Source: Pyrenula massariospora (taxonomy: Eukaryota > Ascomycota > Eurotiomycetes > Pyrenulales > Pyrenulaceae). From it: DNA of 64,000 nt. The translations under genes and the position numbers were made by a program. This document shows, one piece after another, positions 27,865-38,377 of the stretch; the stretch's first letter is position 1; each line of letters starts with the position of its first letter. The notes under the pieces were generated by a model, which was not told the origin of the DNA, did not search any database, and saw only the letters and a list, made by a program, of their open reading frames with translations. The stretch spans positions 2,170,001 to 2,234,000 of the forward strand of contig JAGFMI010000004.1 in NCBI GenBank assembly GCA_021030905.1, given 5' to 3'.

Positions 27865-29314
27865 ATGCAACTCCCTATATTTTGGAAAACCGTGACCTTT
27901 TCCTCTGTACTTGGTACGAATTCACACTTGCTCATGGGTGTAAGCTTTGTTAAACTCGCCTCTAGCCACCTTCGCTGCCGCTCAATTCGCCCAATTTTCT
28001 CCCGATGACAGCTCTTCCAATGGCATCTCCTACGCAGTCAACATCCCCTCCTCGACCGCTGCCTCAAAAAAGGGGCCTATCTTCTTCCAAATGGTCGCCC
28101 CCTCCGGCACCGAATGGCTCGGCCTAGGCCAAGGCTCCGAAATGGCCGGCGCCAACATTTTTATGATGTACTCCTCCTCCGGCACCAATATCACCATCTC
28201 CCCACGTTCAGGAAAAGGTAACTTTGAACCACTCTTCAACCCAGACACCCAAATCACTGTCCTTGACGGCTCTGGCATTTCCTCTTCCGGCGTCATGACC
28301 GCCAACGTCCGCTGTGACAATTGCCTAAACTGGAGCGCCGGCTCCATGGATCCAACGAACGTAAGGAGCGCGTGGATCTGGTCCGTTCACCGCGGCGACC
28401 CCGTCAACTCAGCAAACCAGACCGACATCCTCCCGCAACACAACGAGATGGGCACCTTCCACCTGGACCTTACGACAGGCACGGGTGGCGAATCTGCAAA
28501 CCCCTTCCTCTCCAGTACCTCCAACTCTTCCACCACGAGCGGCACCTCCCCCATCGCAACGGGCTCTTCCCCATCCTCCTCCGGCAACACTCAATCCACA
28601 AGAGAAATCCAACACTCCCACCGCGTCGCCCACGGCGTCCTCATGTCCCTTTCCTTCGTCGTCCTCTTTCCCCTGGTCGCCCTCACCATTTACCTCCCCT
28701 TCGCTCAAAAGGTTCCCTTTATCCATGCCCCGCTCCAACTTCTCACCCTTGCCCTCACCATCGCCGGCCTCGGCATCGGCATCTCCATGGCCCGAAGCCA
28801 ACATGAACTATCCAACTACCACCCCATCATCGGCATCGTAGTCGTTAGCAGCCTCATTCTCTTCCAACCAGCCCTCGGCCTCCTACAGCACTTGCATTTC
28901 CGCCGGCACGGCACCAGGAGCCCGCTCTTCGGCACCGTGCACTGCTGGATTGGCCGCACTCTCATCATCCTCGGCATCGTGAACGGCGGGCTCGGATTCC
29001 ATCTCTCCGGGCCCGTGGGTTCGGATGATGTGCCGCGATACGGGGTCATCGTATACAGCGTCATCGCGGGGGTGGTGGCCGCGGTATATGGTGGGGTAGT
29101 GGCTTTCAGTCTGGGGAGAAAGGGGGGAAAGGAGGCGTTAGGTAGGCGGACGGAGGAGAAGAGCTACAGCCATATGATTGGAGATGGGGAGGAAGACGGG
29201 GTGAGTAGGAGGGGAGGGGCGAAGCGGATACAGGGGCCGAGCTCGAGACAGGGGAACGGGGCGTATGCGATGAATACGCTGGGGATTCAGAGGGAGAGCA
29301 GGGCTGAGGAGTGA
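27865..29314 (+). CDS. DOMON (CDH-type cytochrome) and cytochrome b561 membrane protein
   Basis: Two exons are 27865-27913 and 27966-29314, giving 465 residues. The first exon supplies a signal peptide (MQLPIFWKTVTFSSVL, then ATFAAAQF). A secreted DOMON domain of the cellobiose-dehydrogenase cytochrome type follows (about 25-190), with GTEWLGLGQGSEMAGANIFM containing the likely haem-ligand Met. A Ser/Thr-rich linker leads into a five- to six-helix cytochrome b561 region with His residues on the helices (HSHRVAHGVLM, HRRHG-like loop, GTVHCWIGRTLIILG). The family is thought to move electrons across membranes, for example to reduce extracellular iron or quinones. There is no flavin domain and no cellulose-binding module. 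Coding-strand composition flips from C-rich to G-rich near 29000. Confidence 0.87.
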
Positions 29315-31046
29315 TGTGTTGGGATTCGATAGTGGTGCAGTTGAGGGAGATCAAAGGCATAGAGAAATTATAGTTAGAGAGAATATCGGTGGATGGGAGT
29401 GCGGTATTTGGTGGCGTCGATTTTTACTTTTTAAACCTTTCAGTGAATATATACCGTCCATGTACAACTTGGATCTTGGTCTTACAAACTCTTTTTCCGC
29501 ACTCCCAATCCCTGCATGTGGACAATATGAAGTACGCGCCACGGCAGATTGCGCATGCTATTCAAATCAGTTTTCATTCTCACTAAAAAGACAAATCCCC
29601 CGACTACCTCGATATAAGCCGCGGACTTCAAAGCCCAACGTCAACCCTTCAAGAAGCAGGACAAAACACCCTTCCACCCAACTCGCCCTCAAAGCCTCAT
29701 CACCCTCCTTATCTTCTACACCACCGTCCCCTTTTTCTTTTCCATTTCGATCTCGTTCCAAACACTTCAAACTATGATAGGTAGTTAGCCACCTACACAA
29801 CACCTCGAAACCACACCGATCTCCAACCTCCTCTAATTTGGTTAGCATGAGTTCCTCTTCCCCTCCACAGCCTCTCTATACTCAGAGCACAACACAACAT
29901 CTCCCAATAACCCCACTTTTCTCCCTCTCCATATCCAACCCCCAAACCCCCGCCTCGTAAATGAGTCCCCTACACATCGAGTCCGCTAGGTTGACCCCTG
30001 ATCCCTCCTCTCCTCCCATCTCGCCGTCCCAAACTCTACCCATCCCCCATCCGTCTCCGTGCTCTACAGTTCAATTTATCTTTATCCTAGTAATGCCGGG
30101 GATCCGTGCTTTTCGTATCGTATCGTAGTGATTTGGTTAGGTTGACTTGGTAGAGAAGGGGGGCGGGTTGTGGGGCGGGTTCAGGAGCGGGGGTCGGGAA
30201 TGTAAGGGGAAGGGGTAGGGGGTGTAAGGGGAGGAAATAGAGGGTATAAGAGAAAGGGATAAGCCGTGTAAGGGGAGGGGATAAGGGGCGCAAAGGGATG
30301 GGACAAGAAGTGGAAGAGAGGATAAGAAGTATTAGAAAAGGGGATAAGAGATGTAAAAGGAGGAGATAAAGGGTGTAAAAGGAGAGAATAGAGGGTGTAA
30401 AGGAGGGGAATAGAGGGTGTAAGGGAAAGGGATAGAGGATATAAGGGAAGGGAATATGGGTTGTCGAGGGAGGAAATAGGGGGTGTAAAGGAAGGGAACA
30501 GGGAGTGTAAGGAGAAGGGGTATTTAGGTAAGTGGGTAGGGAGGGAAGAGAACAGGGTGGAGCAGGTGAGGAGAGCGGAATAGGGGGGATAACCCGACCA
30601 TATATACCAAGACGGAGATATGTCTTATTACATTACAGGGGCGACCAGAGATATTAGGTACTTAGGCAGGTGTTACAAGCCTCCTTTAGGACAAAGTATA
30701 GCTCCTGTAGATAGATGGAGAAAGCATGAAGGTTAAAAAAGTATCATGTCCTGCCCCAACGGACCTCTTTATTTGATCTGATTCGATTCTCAAGACAATC
30801 ATCCTAGGTGGGAAGATATTTCGTTGCGGTTCATTTAAAGTCCGCGCATACATAAGGGTATAAGCGGCTAGTCCGGGACTAACAGCATGAAAGGGGAAAC
30901 ATCTACCTCCTCCCCGGGCTTTTCAACTTAATTTTCATGACAACCGCGAAAGCTTGTGAGATTTTCCAAACCTTGTTCATGGGTGTGTTGCCAGCCCTCT
31001 CCCCTTCTCTTTTCTCCCGACAAATCCAGCCAGACGTAATGCTTCA
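29315..31046. other. Intergenic region with purine-rich minisatellite
   Basis: This is 1.7 kb between the convergent DOMON and sugar-transporter genes. A C/T-rich stretch on the plus strand (about 29590-30070) is followed by a purine-rich one holding the 22-bp repeat array at 30198-30523. No gene was recognised. Confidence 0.6.
30198..30523. repeat. 22-bp purine-rich minisatellite, about 15 units
   Basis: Imperfect tandem units of about 22 bp follow the consensus GGGTGTAARGGARGGGAATA, for example AGGGTGTAAAGGAGGGGAATAG near 30390. The plus strand is almost pure G/A apart from the T positions of the TGTAA core. Units diverge gradually, so the array looks old rather than freshly expanded. Confidence 0.8.
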
Positions 31047-33307
31047 TCACACAGTCTCTTTCTCCAGCCCGCCGTCCTTCTCCTCCGCTTCCATCGCCAT
31101 CTGCAGCTGCTCCGCCCGGATCCTGCTCCCCCGTCTCAACACGACAGGATCAATACTGCTATTCCGCCTGACCTCTGCCTGCTCGTGCTCGGCGTACTTG
31201 GCCGGCCGCTTGGGGCTCACCGCATCCTTGTCTTTGATGACTAGGAGAGGGACGCCCTCGCGGAAGAGCCGGTCGACGTCCTCGAGGGTGCGATTCGCGG
31301 TCTCGGGATAGAAGAAGTACACCGTGGGTATGAAGGCGGCGTTGAAGATGGTCCAGATGATGTAGAAGCGCCACTGGAGGTTGTCGATGCCGATAGGGGT
31401 AATTTCGACGACTGGAGGGGGTGTTTTAGTCTGATTTTTCTGCTGAATAAAGAGATAGACGTTGAACTCACCCATGAAATTAAAGATCCAGTTAGTAGCG
31501 GTACCTCCAAATGAATCGTCAGCGAAAGAAAAGGATCATGCATCGAAAAAGATGTAGAAAAGGGGGTAGAAATGGTTTCGGCTAGCAAATCCCAGATCAC
31601 GTGCTCCGGACTTGGCGCCAAGCCCAGATCACGTGATCTGGGATTTGGCAACGAACACCAAAGGAGGCCGTGACTGTCGCAAAGAAATTGCAAGATACGC
31701 ACCTAGAGCGGCACCCTTCGTACGCATGCTTAGAGAGTTGATCTCTGTGGGATAGAGCCATGGAACTCCCTGCATACCAATACCAAAGAAGACGTAGTAC
31801 AAAAAGAAGAATGCAATAGACGCAGAGGCGACTTCATGAGCATGAGCATAACCGGGCTTTTCGTTATACCGAATAAGGATGGTGATGAGTAAATAGCAGA
31901 AGGACTGGCCAATAGCGCCGAACAGGAGAAGGCTACGGCGACCCCATCTTTCAACATTTGGGATGGCGATCAGACTGAACAGCAGGTATGAGACAGAATT
32001 GCAGGCGGCAAGCAGACGAGCCATTTTGTTGGTCAGTCCAACAGAGTTGATCAGAACAGTAGGGAGGTAATAACTTTAGCTTTGTAAGCATAGGAAATAA
32101 TGGAAGATAATACCGTGCAAACCTTGTGACGTTGATTCCTGATAGCTGTTGAATTGCTTGAGTACCCATTCCCAATATGAGACGGCGCATGGTGCCTGTG
32201 CCGCCCTTGTCGCCGGTCTTGCCGCGGAGGAGATCTCCCCACGACACCGTATTGGCTTTCTCGTATTGAACAGCGAAGACGATCTCCTTGTGCTGAGTAA
32301 TCACGAATGCATCGTCAATGGATTTATTTTCCAGATCCGCGATGATCTGGAATGCTTCGTCCTCGTACTCATGTGCAATGAGCCATCTGATTTTGGGCGC
32401 TTAGTTCTCGAAATGTGTCAATTGGTTTGACAAACTGACCGTGGTGACTCTGGAAGCCAAGGCGTTGTAGCATAGAGAACGATAATGAAGATGAGCTGGA
32501 ATGCCAATGGAAATCTCCACGCAAGTGGGCCACTTGTGTACGAAAATCTGTTGAAGATGAGCAAAACTTTTAGGAAAAATTGCAAGGAGGTGATACCCGT
32601 AAGTGACCCAATTGGAGAGCGAAAAGCCAGCAATATTCAAGATCAACTCAATAACGACAAGCTTCCCACGCCACTTGACTTGGGACGTTTCGGTCTGCCA
32701 GACCGGAGCTGTAGCAGTATTGATGCCGTTGCCGATACCAGCAACGATTCTTCCTACAAACATTTGTGCGACACCGTAGCTTGCGATCTGTAGAATGGCG
32801 CCAACGGTCATGATGGTGGTTCCAACGAGCACCGTCTTGCGTCTTCCTAGCTTTTCACCGATCCACATAGCGGCAATCGCACCAACAAAACAGCCAATAT
32901 CGTATATGGCAGTGATAGTGCTGATCATTGATGTGTCACCGCGTATGCCCAAGGTATCCAGGAAATCATCTGTTACGATCACACCACCTGCTAAAGTTAG
33001 AAAAGTTTGGGGTTATTTGAGCTTCAATGTGTTAAGGCAATACCAAAAACACCCTAAGAACTAGTTAGCTGAGGCTACAGGGATTGGAGCCGAGAAACTG
33101 TACCTGGTCATATCCAAATCTTCATGAGACACGGATAAGTTAGCAAACTGCGAGTAGGATCTGTAAATAGGTACGCCGTACAGCGTCATATCCGTGGCAC
33201 ATGCCACACTGACTACGCCGATTGTCAGTCAATTACGCGCAAAGACGTAGAGAAGACCCACCCCAGAAGGTTAGCCATCCTCCTTTCAAGCCAAAGTATG
33301 GCTGCAT
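31047..33307 (-). CDS. MFS sugar (hexose-type) transporter, ten exons
   Basis: This is a 12-helix sugar porter of the major facilitator superfamily, 544 residues. Exons are 33307-33262, 33212-33182, 33119-33104, 33053-33044, 32987-32597, 32547-32440, 32386-32123, 32073-31703, 31504-31472 and 31411-31047. Family motifs are MTLFGYDQGVFGGVIVTDDF near the N-terminus, GEKLGRRKTVLVG, ATTPWLPESPRWLIAHE, QAIQQLSGINVTSYYLPTVL, ERWGRRSLLLFG, GVPWLYPTEI and PETANRTLEDVDRLF. Exons 3 and 4 are only 16 and 10 nt and encode most of LFGYDQGVFG; they are needed to keep this motif and the frame. The ninth gap (31702-31505) is 198 nt and contains a palindromic insert. The sugar specificity cannot be told from sequence. 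Confidence 0.92.
31586..31647. repeat. Palindromic 62-bp element inside a transporter intron
   Basis: Arms CAAATCCCAGATCACGTG (31586-31603) and its exact reverse complement (31630-31647) flank 26 bases. That interval contains the perfect palindrome CTTGGCGCCAAG (31611-31622). The right arm is also part of a 20-bp perfect palindrome at 31623-31642 centred on CACGTG. It lies in the longest intron of the sugar transporter. I see no target-site duplication. Confidence 0.75.
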
Positions 33308-35285
33308 CGTGCTTGCTCAAAGCTGAGGCCACAGACAAAAGAACATTAGGTTGTGTGAGAAGAAAGACGGTAGGAGAGACTGCTTTAAAGAAACACCGGA
33401 GCATTTCAAGCTTTACTTAACACAGCATATGTCTGCCCTTTGTGGGCAGCTGTTGGCGGACTCTCATGGGGACGTCATGATCTACCGCGCGGTCGAGGTA
33501 GATTGTGGTAGACTGGTGGAAGCATGTCGCATGAGCTCCTGAGAAAGCATGACGGACCGATTGAAGCTGCGAGGCAGATGAGGAGAAATGTGGTTCGTTA
33601 GTAAGGAGTCCTCGGTGGGTAGAGATGGTGCCATTGGACGCCTCGAAGCTGCACTCCGCATTTCCCTTGACTGCGGAGGCGGGAAGCTGTTTAGAGATGA
33701 AGATTGCCATGCCCCACTGAACACTACCCATCGGCCGGATCAGCGCGTCGTCGGCGAGATCTGCGTGGAGCAATGAAAGGCCTGGTTGTGTCGCCTAACG
33801 CTGCCTCGAGGAGTTAAGGCATTTGAACTCTGCCGGGACACAATCCTTCCAACACCTCCACAGTCACGCAGGGATATCTGAGAGCTTTCCTCGCCGGCCA
33901 TTCGTGAGAGCCAATTAGACCAAGGCACTTGAATAGGCCCGATCTCTGAAACTTGTATCCGGTCAGCTAGTGGTCCGGAGAACAGTGTCCAAATTGAGGA
34001 CCTGGGCATCTTTAGATAGAGTCAAAGAGGGAGAGGGGCGAAGTTCTTTCGACGTAGGCCAAGCGACAGGAGAGGAACTGGCCACATTGTAGAACCCCGC
34101 ATCTCAATTCCCACATCCTATATAAAATATGGAGACAATTTCATTTCTATATAATCAAAACACCATTTAGCTATTGTTTATGTTATCGTCGCAGTAGAAG
34201 AAATATAAGATATAAGGGCCACTGTGCCTATGACCGTCAGAATAGCGGAGAGTATCCTGCCATCGCTTTGTAGAGTCTTAATTATGATGTACAATATTAA
34301 TAATAAGATGTGGAATCCTAAACGTGGGGTTCTGCAATGTAGCGGATGGTTTCAGTGCCTCTCCCTTAGCCAAGTACAGTTCGAGAGACTGGGATCCACC
34401 CTGACTATCTTGGCTGCATCCAATGAGTTTTGACGCGTGCGTGGCACTCGTTGTCAAAATCTTCATCGACCACCAGTACAGAGGTACGACTCAAGGCGTG
34501 CAATCAAATCCTTGAGAGTCATGAGGTGTTCTTTGAGCCTGTGCAAGGCTGGTGTCAGAATGATTGCGGGCAACACCCTCTCCGCGTCTGTGCGCGTGTC
34601 TTGCGGCCGGTATCGACAGCTTGGGGAGCGCCTTCTGGCCCATGAAACTTGTCGCCTCAACGGCCTCTCCACCAGAGCCGTAGAATTCTTTTTCCCGTGC
34701 TCCCGTCGTTGAGAATCCTTCAGAATGAACCATGGCACCGAAATACTTCGCCAACGGCCAGTGGTCTGAGCAGTACATTCACCTATCCACTGAAAATCTG
34801 AGAGGCTAACGTGCACCCGTCCCACAGAGTTGAGCCAGTACGACACGCCTCTTCCCCGTGGAACCGTGGCGCTGACATCGGTAATACGACAGACAAAGCT
34901 TCATGGACTACAATCGTCTTCAAACGAATCTGAGCAAAATGAATTTGTCACAATCGCAAGGCTGGAATATGAGAAGCTGGTAAGAGTAGTGGTTTAGCAC
35001 GCTGTTGAACGTTGCAGATGATGATAGCACCGACGCTGATTCTCTCTCAGTTGCAGCAAGCGCGCGAATATTGTACGGGGTCGATCATAGATCACAAGCG
35101 TTACTGATCTTCGATTTCCAGCAAACCTACGGCAGGCATTGATCAGTGGAGGCGTGGAACTGGCGACACTTGAGGTGGGTCCTACTGAGATCAAAATGCG
35201 AGGCCCGATCTAAGCTCTATAGCGATAGACCTTGGCAAAAGGTTCTTCTTCCCAAGGAGATGTTCTTCAAGAAGTTGGCCATGGT
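33308..35285. other. Intergenic region, no gene recognised
   Basis: This is about 2 kb between the divergent sugar-transporter start and the RRM gene. Short open frames on both strands (for example minus 34846-34463) have no recognisable family. The part at about 34100-34330 is AT-rich. It may hold an undetected 5' exon of the RRM gene. Confidence 0.5.
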
Positions 35286-36342
35286 ATGAAGCAAGACCAC
35301 AAACCTACAAGCACGCTATCTGCGAAACAAACGATATCCCCCCAATCCTCTCGTCAGCATATCGCCTCCAAGAACTTATCCCCAGCCTCTTCCCGCCAGT
35401 CCATCGTCTCCAAGAATTTTTCTGCTGACGCAGAGCCGTTCTACCCTAAAGCTGCGGAAGACTGGAGACAACGACGAGAATCCTTATCAACAGGCGGTGA
35501 CGTGGATTACTCTGCTGCCAGTAGAGATGATCAAGCAATCCTCGACGATGACGGCTTTACTGAGAAGCACCAGCGCCAGCGTAATTTCGAGCCCAAGGGT
35601 TACGATGATCGTGGCCTCGTCCTTAGAGGCTTGTCCGATCGAACGACCTTGAAGGACATTGCAAAAGTTGTGCGCGGCGGTGCCATTCTCAACATGTACT
35701 TCCGTCCGAGAGATCGCACCGCTCATGTCGTTTTTGTTGAGCCTCGTGCCGCGGATGCTTTCTACACATACTCCCGGAGGAACGACATCTACATCCTAGG
35801 CAAGCGTGTAAGAGCGATATTCACATTGCGGTATCATCTACTAACATCAACAGATTGAGGTTTTCCATGACGACAAGCCCTACTACATTGCAGGCCACAT
35901 TGCTCATAAGATCAACTCTCAGGGGGCTTCCAGAAATCTCGTCATCACCAACGCTCGGGCAGACATGACTGATGCGTCCATCCGAGACGACCTCGAACAC
36001 ATCTTTCGTCTGGAGGTAGTCGACATTATCACTCACAAGGGTGACATGTTTGTTTCGCTGAACTCTGTGCCGCTCGCCATCACCGCTAAGGCTTGTATGA
36101 CGTCGAGACTAAGATATAAGTACAGCAAGATCGACTTTTACGATGACGAGTGCGCCCAGGATCTGCCTGTGTTACTGCCTCTTCCAAAGGCCCAACGCAG
36201 TCCAGCTCCACCAGTGAAGAAGAACGGCAGTGCTGTCAACCGCTTCGAGATGCTAAGCTTTCACGATGGTCATTCTTCAGATACCGAGGACTCCCACCAG
36301 ATGCCAAGCTATGTTCCTCCTCAAAATTCTCTCTTGGACTAG
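35286..36342 (+). CDS. RRM-type RNA-binding protein, Pezizomycotina-specific family
   Basis: Two exons are 35286-35807 and 35854-36342, joined by a 46-nt intron with a CTAAC branch site, giving 336 residues from the first in-frame ATG. The N-terminal 100 residues are Ser/Gln-rich and disordered, with a short internal repeat SSRQHIASKNLSPASSRQSI. A degenerate RRM (GLVLRGLSDRTTLKDIAKVV to AHVVFVEPRAADAF) is followed by a second RRM-like segment (RNLVITNARADMTDASIRDD). The end is a conserved block near NRFEMLSFHDG. Similar proteins occur across filamentous ascomycetes with no assigned function that I can recall. The true start may lie in an upstream exon. Confidence 0.75.
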
Positions 36343-36862
36343 CCCCTCAGGTGATCGCCGTCTGATCTGGCCGAGTTGGCCTTGTTGCAGGTCATGTTCC
36401 TGCATACCTGCTTACCATCCTCTTTTTAGTCAATAGCACCTGGTAGTCTCATCAGCGCGGTTATCGTCAATGCTCATTTCTTAAGCGCGGCCCGATATTT
36501 CTTCGTTCTTGCAATCCTTTCTTTAAAGCGCAGGCGCTGGGTGGCAGATCCGAAGCATTCCGAAGCGAGCAGGGGCAATGGTGTTCTTCACATTACTCAA
36601 CTTGGGAGAGGAATCGAGCAAGACTGGTGATTACACTGAGCCAAATTTTCTGTGAGGCGCCACATGGACGAGGCTTGGCAGTAGTGGTGTTCCTCACCCA
36701 CGTACTCTGTATATCTAATCCGACACTAGACCTGTTCATGATAACCCCTATAACCAAATCAAAAAGTCACTATGGTTAGCCTCTCTTTCTCCATCTTTTC
36801 CATGCAAATCATCTCCTCCCGTCCCCCCCTTCTCCGTTTAAACCCCGCGTCCCGTCCACCTA
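36343..36862. other. Intergenic region between convergent genes
   Basis: This is 520 bp between the RRM and nitrilase-family stop codons. The plus strand becomes C-rich from about 36790. Nothing else was recognised. Confidence 0.55.
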
Positions 36863-37853
36863 TCACCTCTCCCCCCCCTTCCCCTCACGCTCATACCCAT
36901 AATGCCAATCCTCCCTCCCCAGATCCCCCCTCACCCTGTAATGCCCCTCCGCCTCCTCCAAGATCCCCATATCAACCTCCACAACCCTCACCCCTTCCTC
37001 CGCGCCATCAAAACTCCCCGCCAGCTTCCCGACAAACGGCATCGCGACCTGGCTCTGCTCGATGAAACCGTCCTCAGGCGGGCCGGCGACGTTGCAGAAC
37101 ACGACGGCCGCGGTGTTCTCGAAAGCCCGGGCGGTCAGGGTGGCGTTGACGAGGAGGGATTCGGCGGAGGGGTTGAGGCGGAGGCCGAAGGGGGAGCAGT
37201 CGGTGGACAGCCAGTAGGTGGGGATGATTATTAGTTTGGTGGTGTTGGGGGGGGTGGATGAGGGCGCGGAAGGATTCGGGGAAGGAGAGGTCGTAGCAGA
37301 TTAGGAGGCCGAGGGGCCCCAGGGGGGTGGGGATTGGGGAGTGGGGGGAGGAGGAGGGGGAGGGGGTGGAGAGGTAGGGGCGTTCGGGGTGCCAGAGGTT
37401 CTTTTTTGTGTAGGTGCCGAGGATGGTGCCGGCGGGGGAGATGAATGTTGCTGTGTTGATTAGGGGAGGGGTTGGGGTTGGGGTTTGGGAGGTGGAGGTG
37501 GGGGGTTCTTGGGGGGAGGTTTGGACGATGGTGCCTGGGACGATGGAGATGTGGAGTTCGGCGGCGAGGGATTGGTATTTGGCGATGTATGACGATGCTT
37601 GTTTTGCAATTTCTGAGAATAAAGGGGAAGTCGGTTGCCAGGCTGTGAGGTGGTATTCGGGGAGGACGGCGAGGTCAGCGCCTTGGGAGGCGGCGGTGCG
37701 GATGAAGTCTGCGGCGCGTTGGAAGTTGAGGGTGGGATTTAGGGGCTGGTGGAAGTGTTAGATGGGGTGGAGATGGGAAGAGAAGGAGAGAGGGAGGGAG
37801 AGGCGTGCCTCGGGGTGGAATTGGATGAGGGCTATCTTGTAAATTGGTGCCAT
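36863..37853 (-). pseudogene. Carbon-nitrogen hydrolase (nitrilase superfamily), frame interrupted by one base
   Basis: The exons are 37853-37809 and 37745-36863. The first intron (37808-37746) has a GC donor and a CAG acceptor. It starts MAPIYKIALIQFHPE and shows the Glu-Lys-Cys triad: LPEYHLT (Glu), YTKKNLWHPERPYL (Lys) and GLLICYDLSFPESF (Cys). Downstream, TKLIIIPTYW, LTARAFENTAAVVFCNV, SQVAMPFVGKLAG and RGDLGREDWHYGYE match the family's C-terminal half, but in a frame shifted by one base. The break is at a run of eight G on the plus strand (37247-37254); seven would keep one frame of about 308 residues. This is either a real inactivating indel or an assembly error, and the otherwise intact sequence favours a recent event or an error. 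The substrate is unknown. Confidence 0.8.
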
Positions 37854-38377
37854 GGCTGTTCTTGGCTTTAGGGAGTCAAGATGATATCCTACCTGGGAAG
37901 TAGATGAGGTGAGATCTGTCAATCCTAGATCACTTCGTCTATCAGCTGAGATTCAAAATCTCAGAGAGGAGCATATTCTTATAAAGACTTAATACCGGAT
38001 TTTTTAACCGAATTGAGCGATGTGTATATCCTTTGAAATTTTCTATCCTCAGTCGATGGCCACGTAGACAGGCTTTGGTTGCACTATATCAATTTGTCGT
38101 TCTTCTTTTTCAACAGTCCTCTAAGATTCTCTTATTCTTTGACTTGACAAAGATTAAATGCCTCAAAAGCTCCCGCTCCATGTGACGTTCACGCGACGAC
38201 TTAACAAAGTCGGCAAAGATCGTCAACAAATCCTCCTAATATAGGATTTTTATACTAGGGACCCACCCATGACGCATCTCCGCCTCTCAATCACAGTGTT
38301 TAAATAGCAAGCCATCGCGCAATGGCTGGACCACAGTTCACTGTATCCCGCATCTTACAAAACTCGGCACAATTGCA
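37854..38377. other. Intergenic region with a short hairpin
   Basis: These 524 bp separate divergent starts. A perfect 8-bp stem with a 3-base loop (CTGAGATTCAAAATCTCAG) lies at 37946-37964. Otherwise the region is AT-rich promoter-like DNA with no assignable motif. Confidence 0.55.

Noticed and set aside
34100-34330. AT-rich stretch as a possible repeat-induced point-mutation (RIP) relic
   Set aside because: The AT bias is mild and short, and no transposon-like sequence or stop-riddled frame was recognised.
34463-34846. Minus-strand frame of 127 codons between the sugar transporter and the RRM gene
   Set aside because: It has a leucine-rich helical end but no recognisable family and no supporting splice structure.
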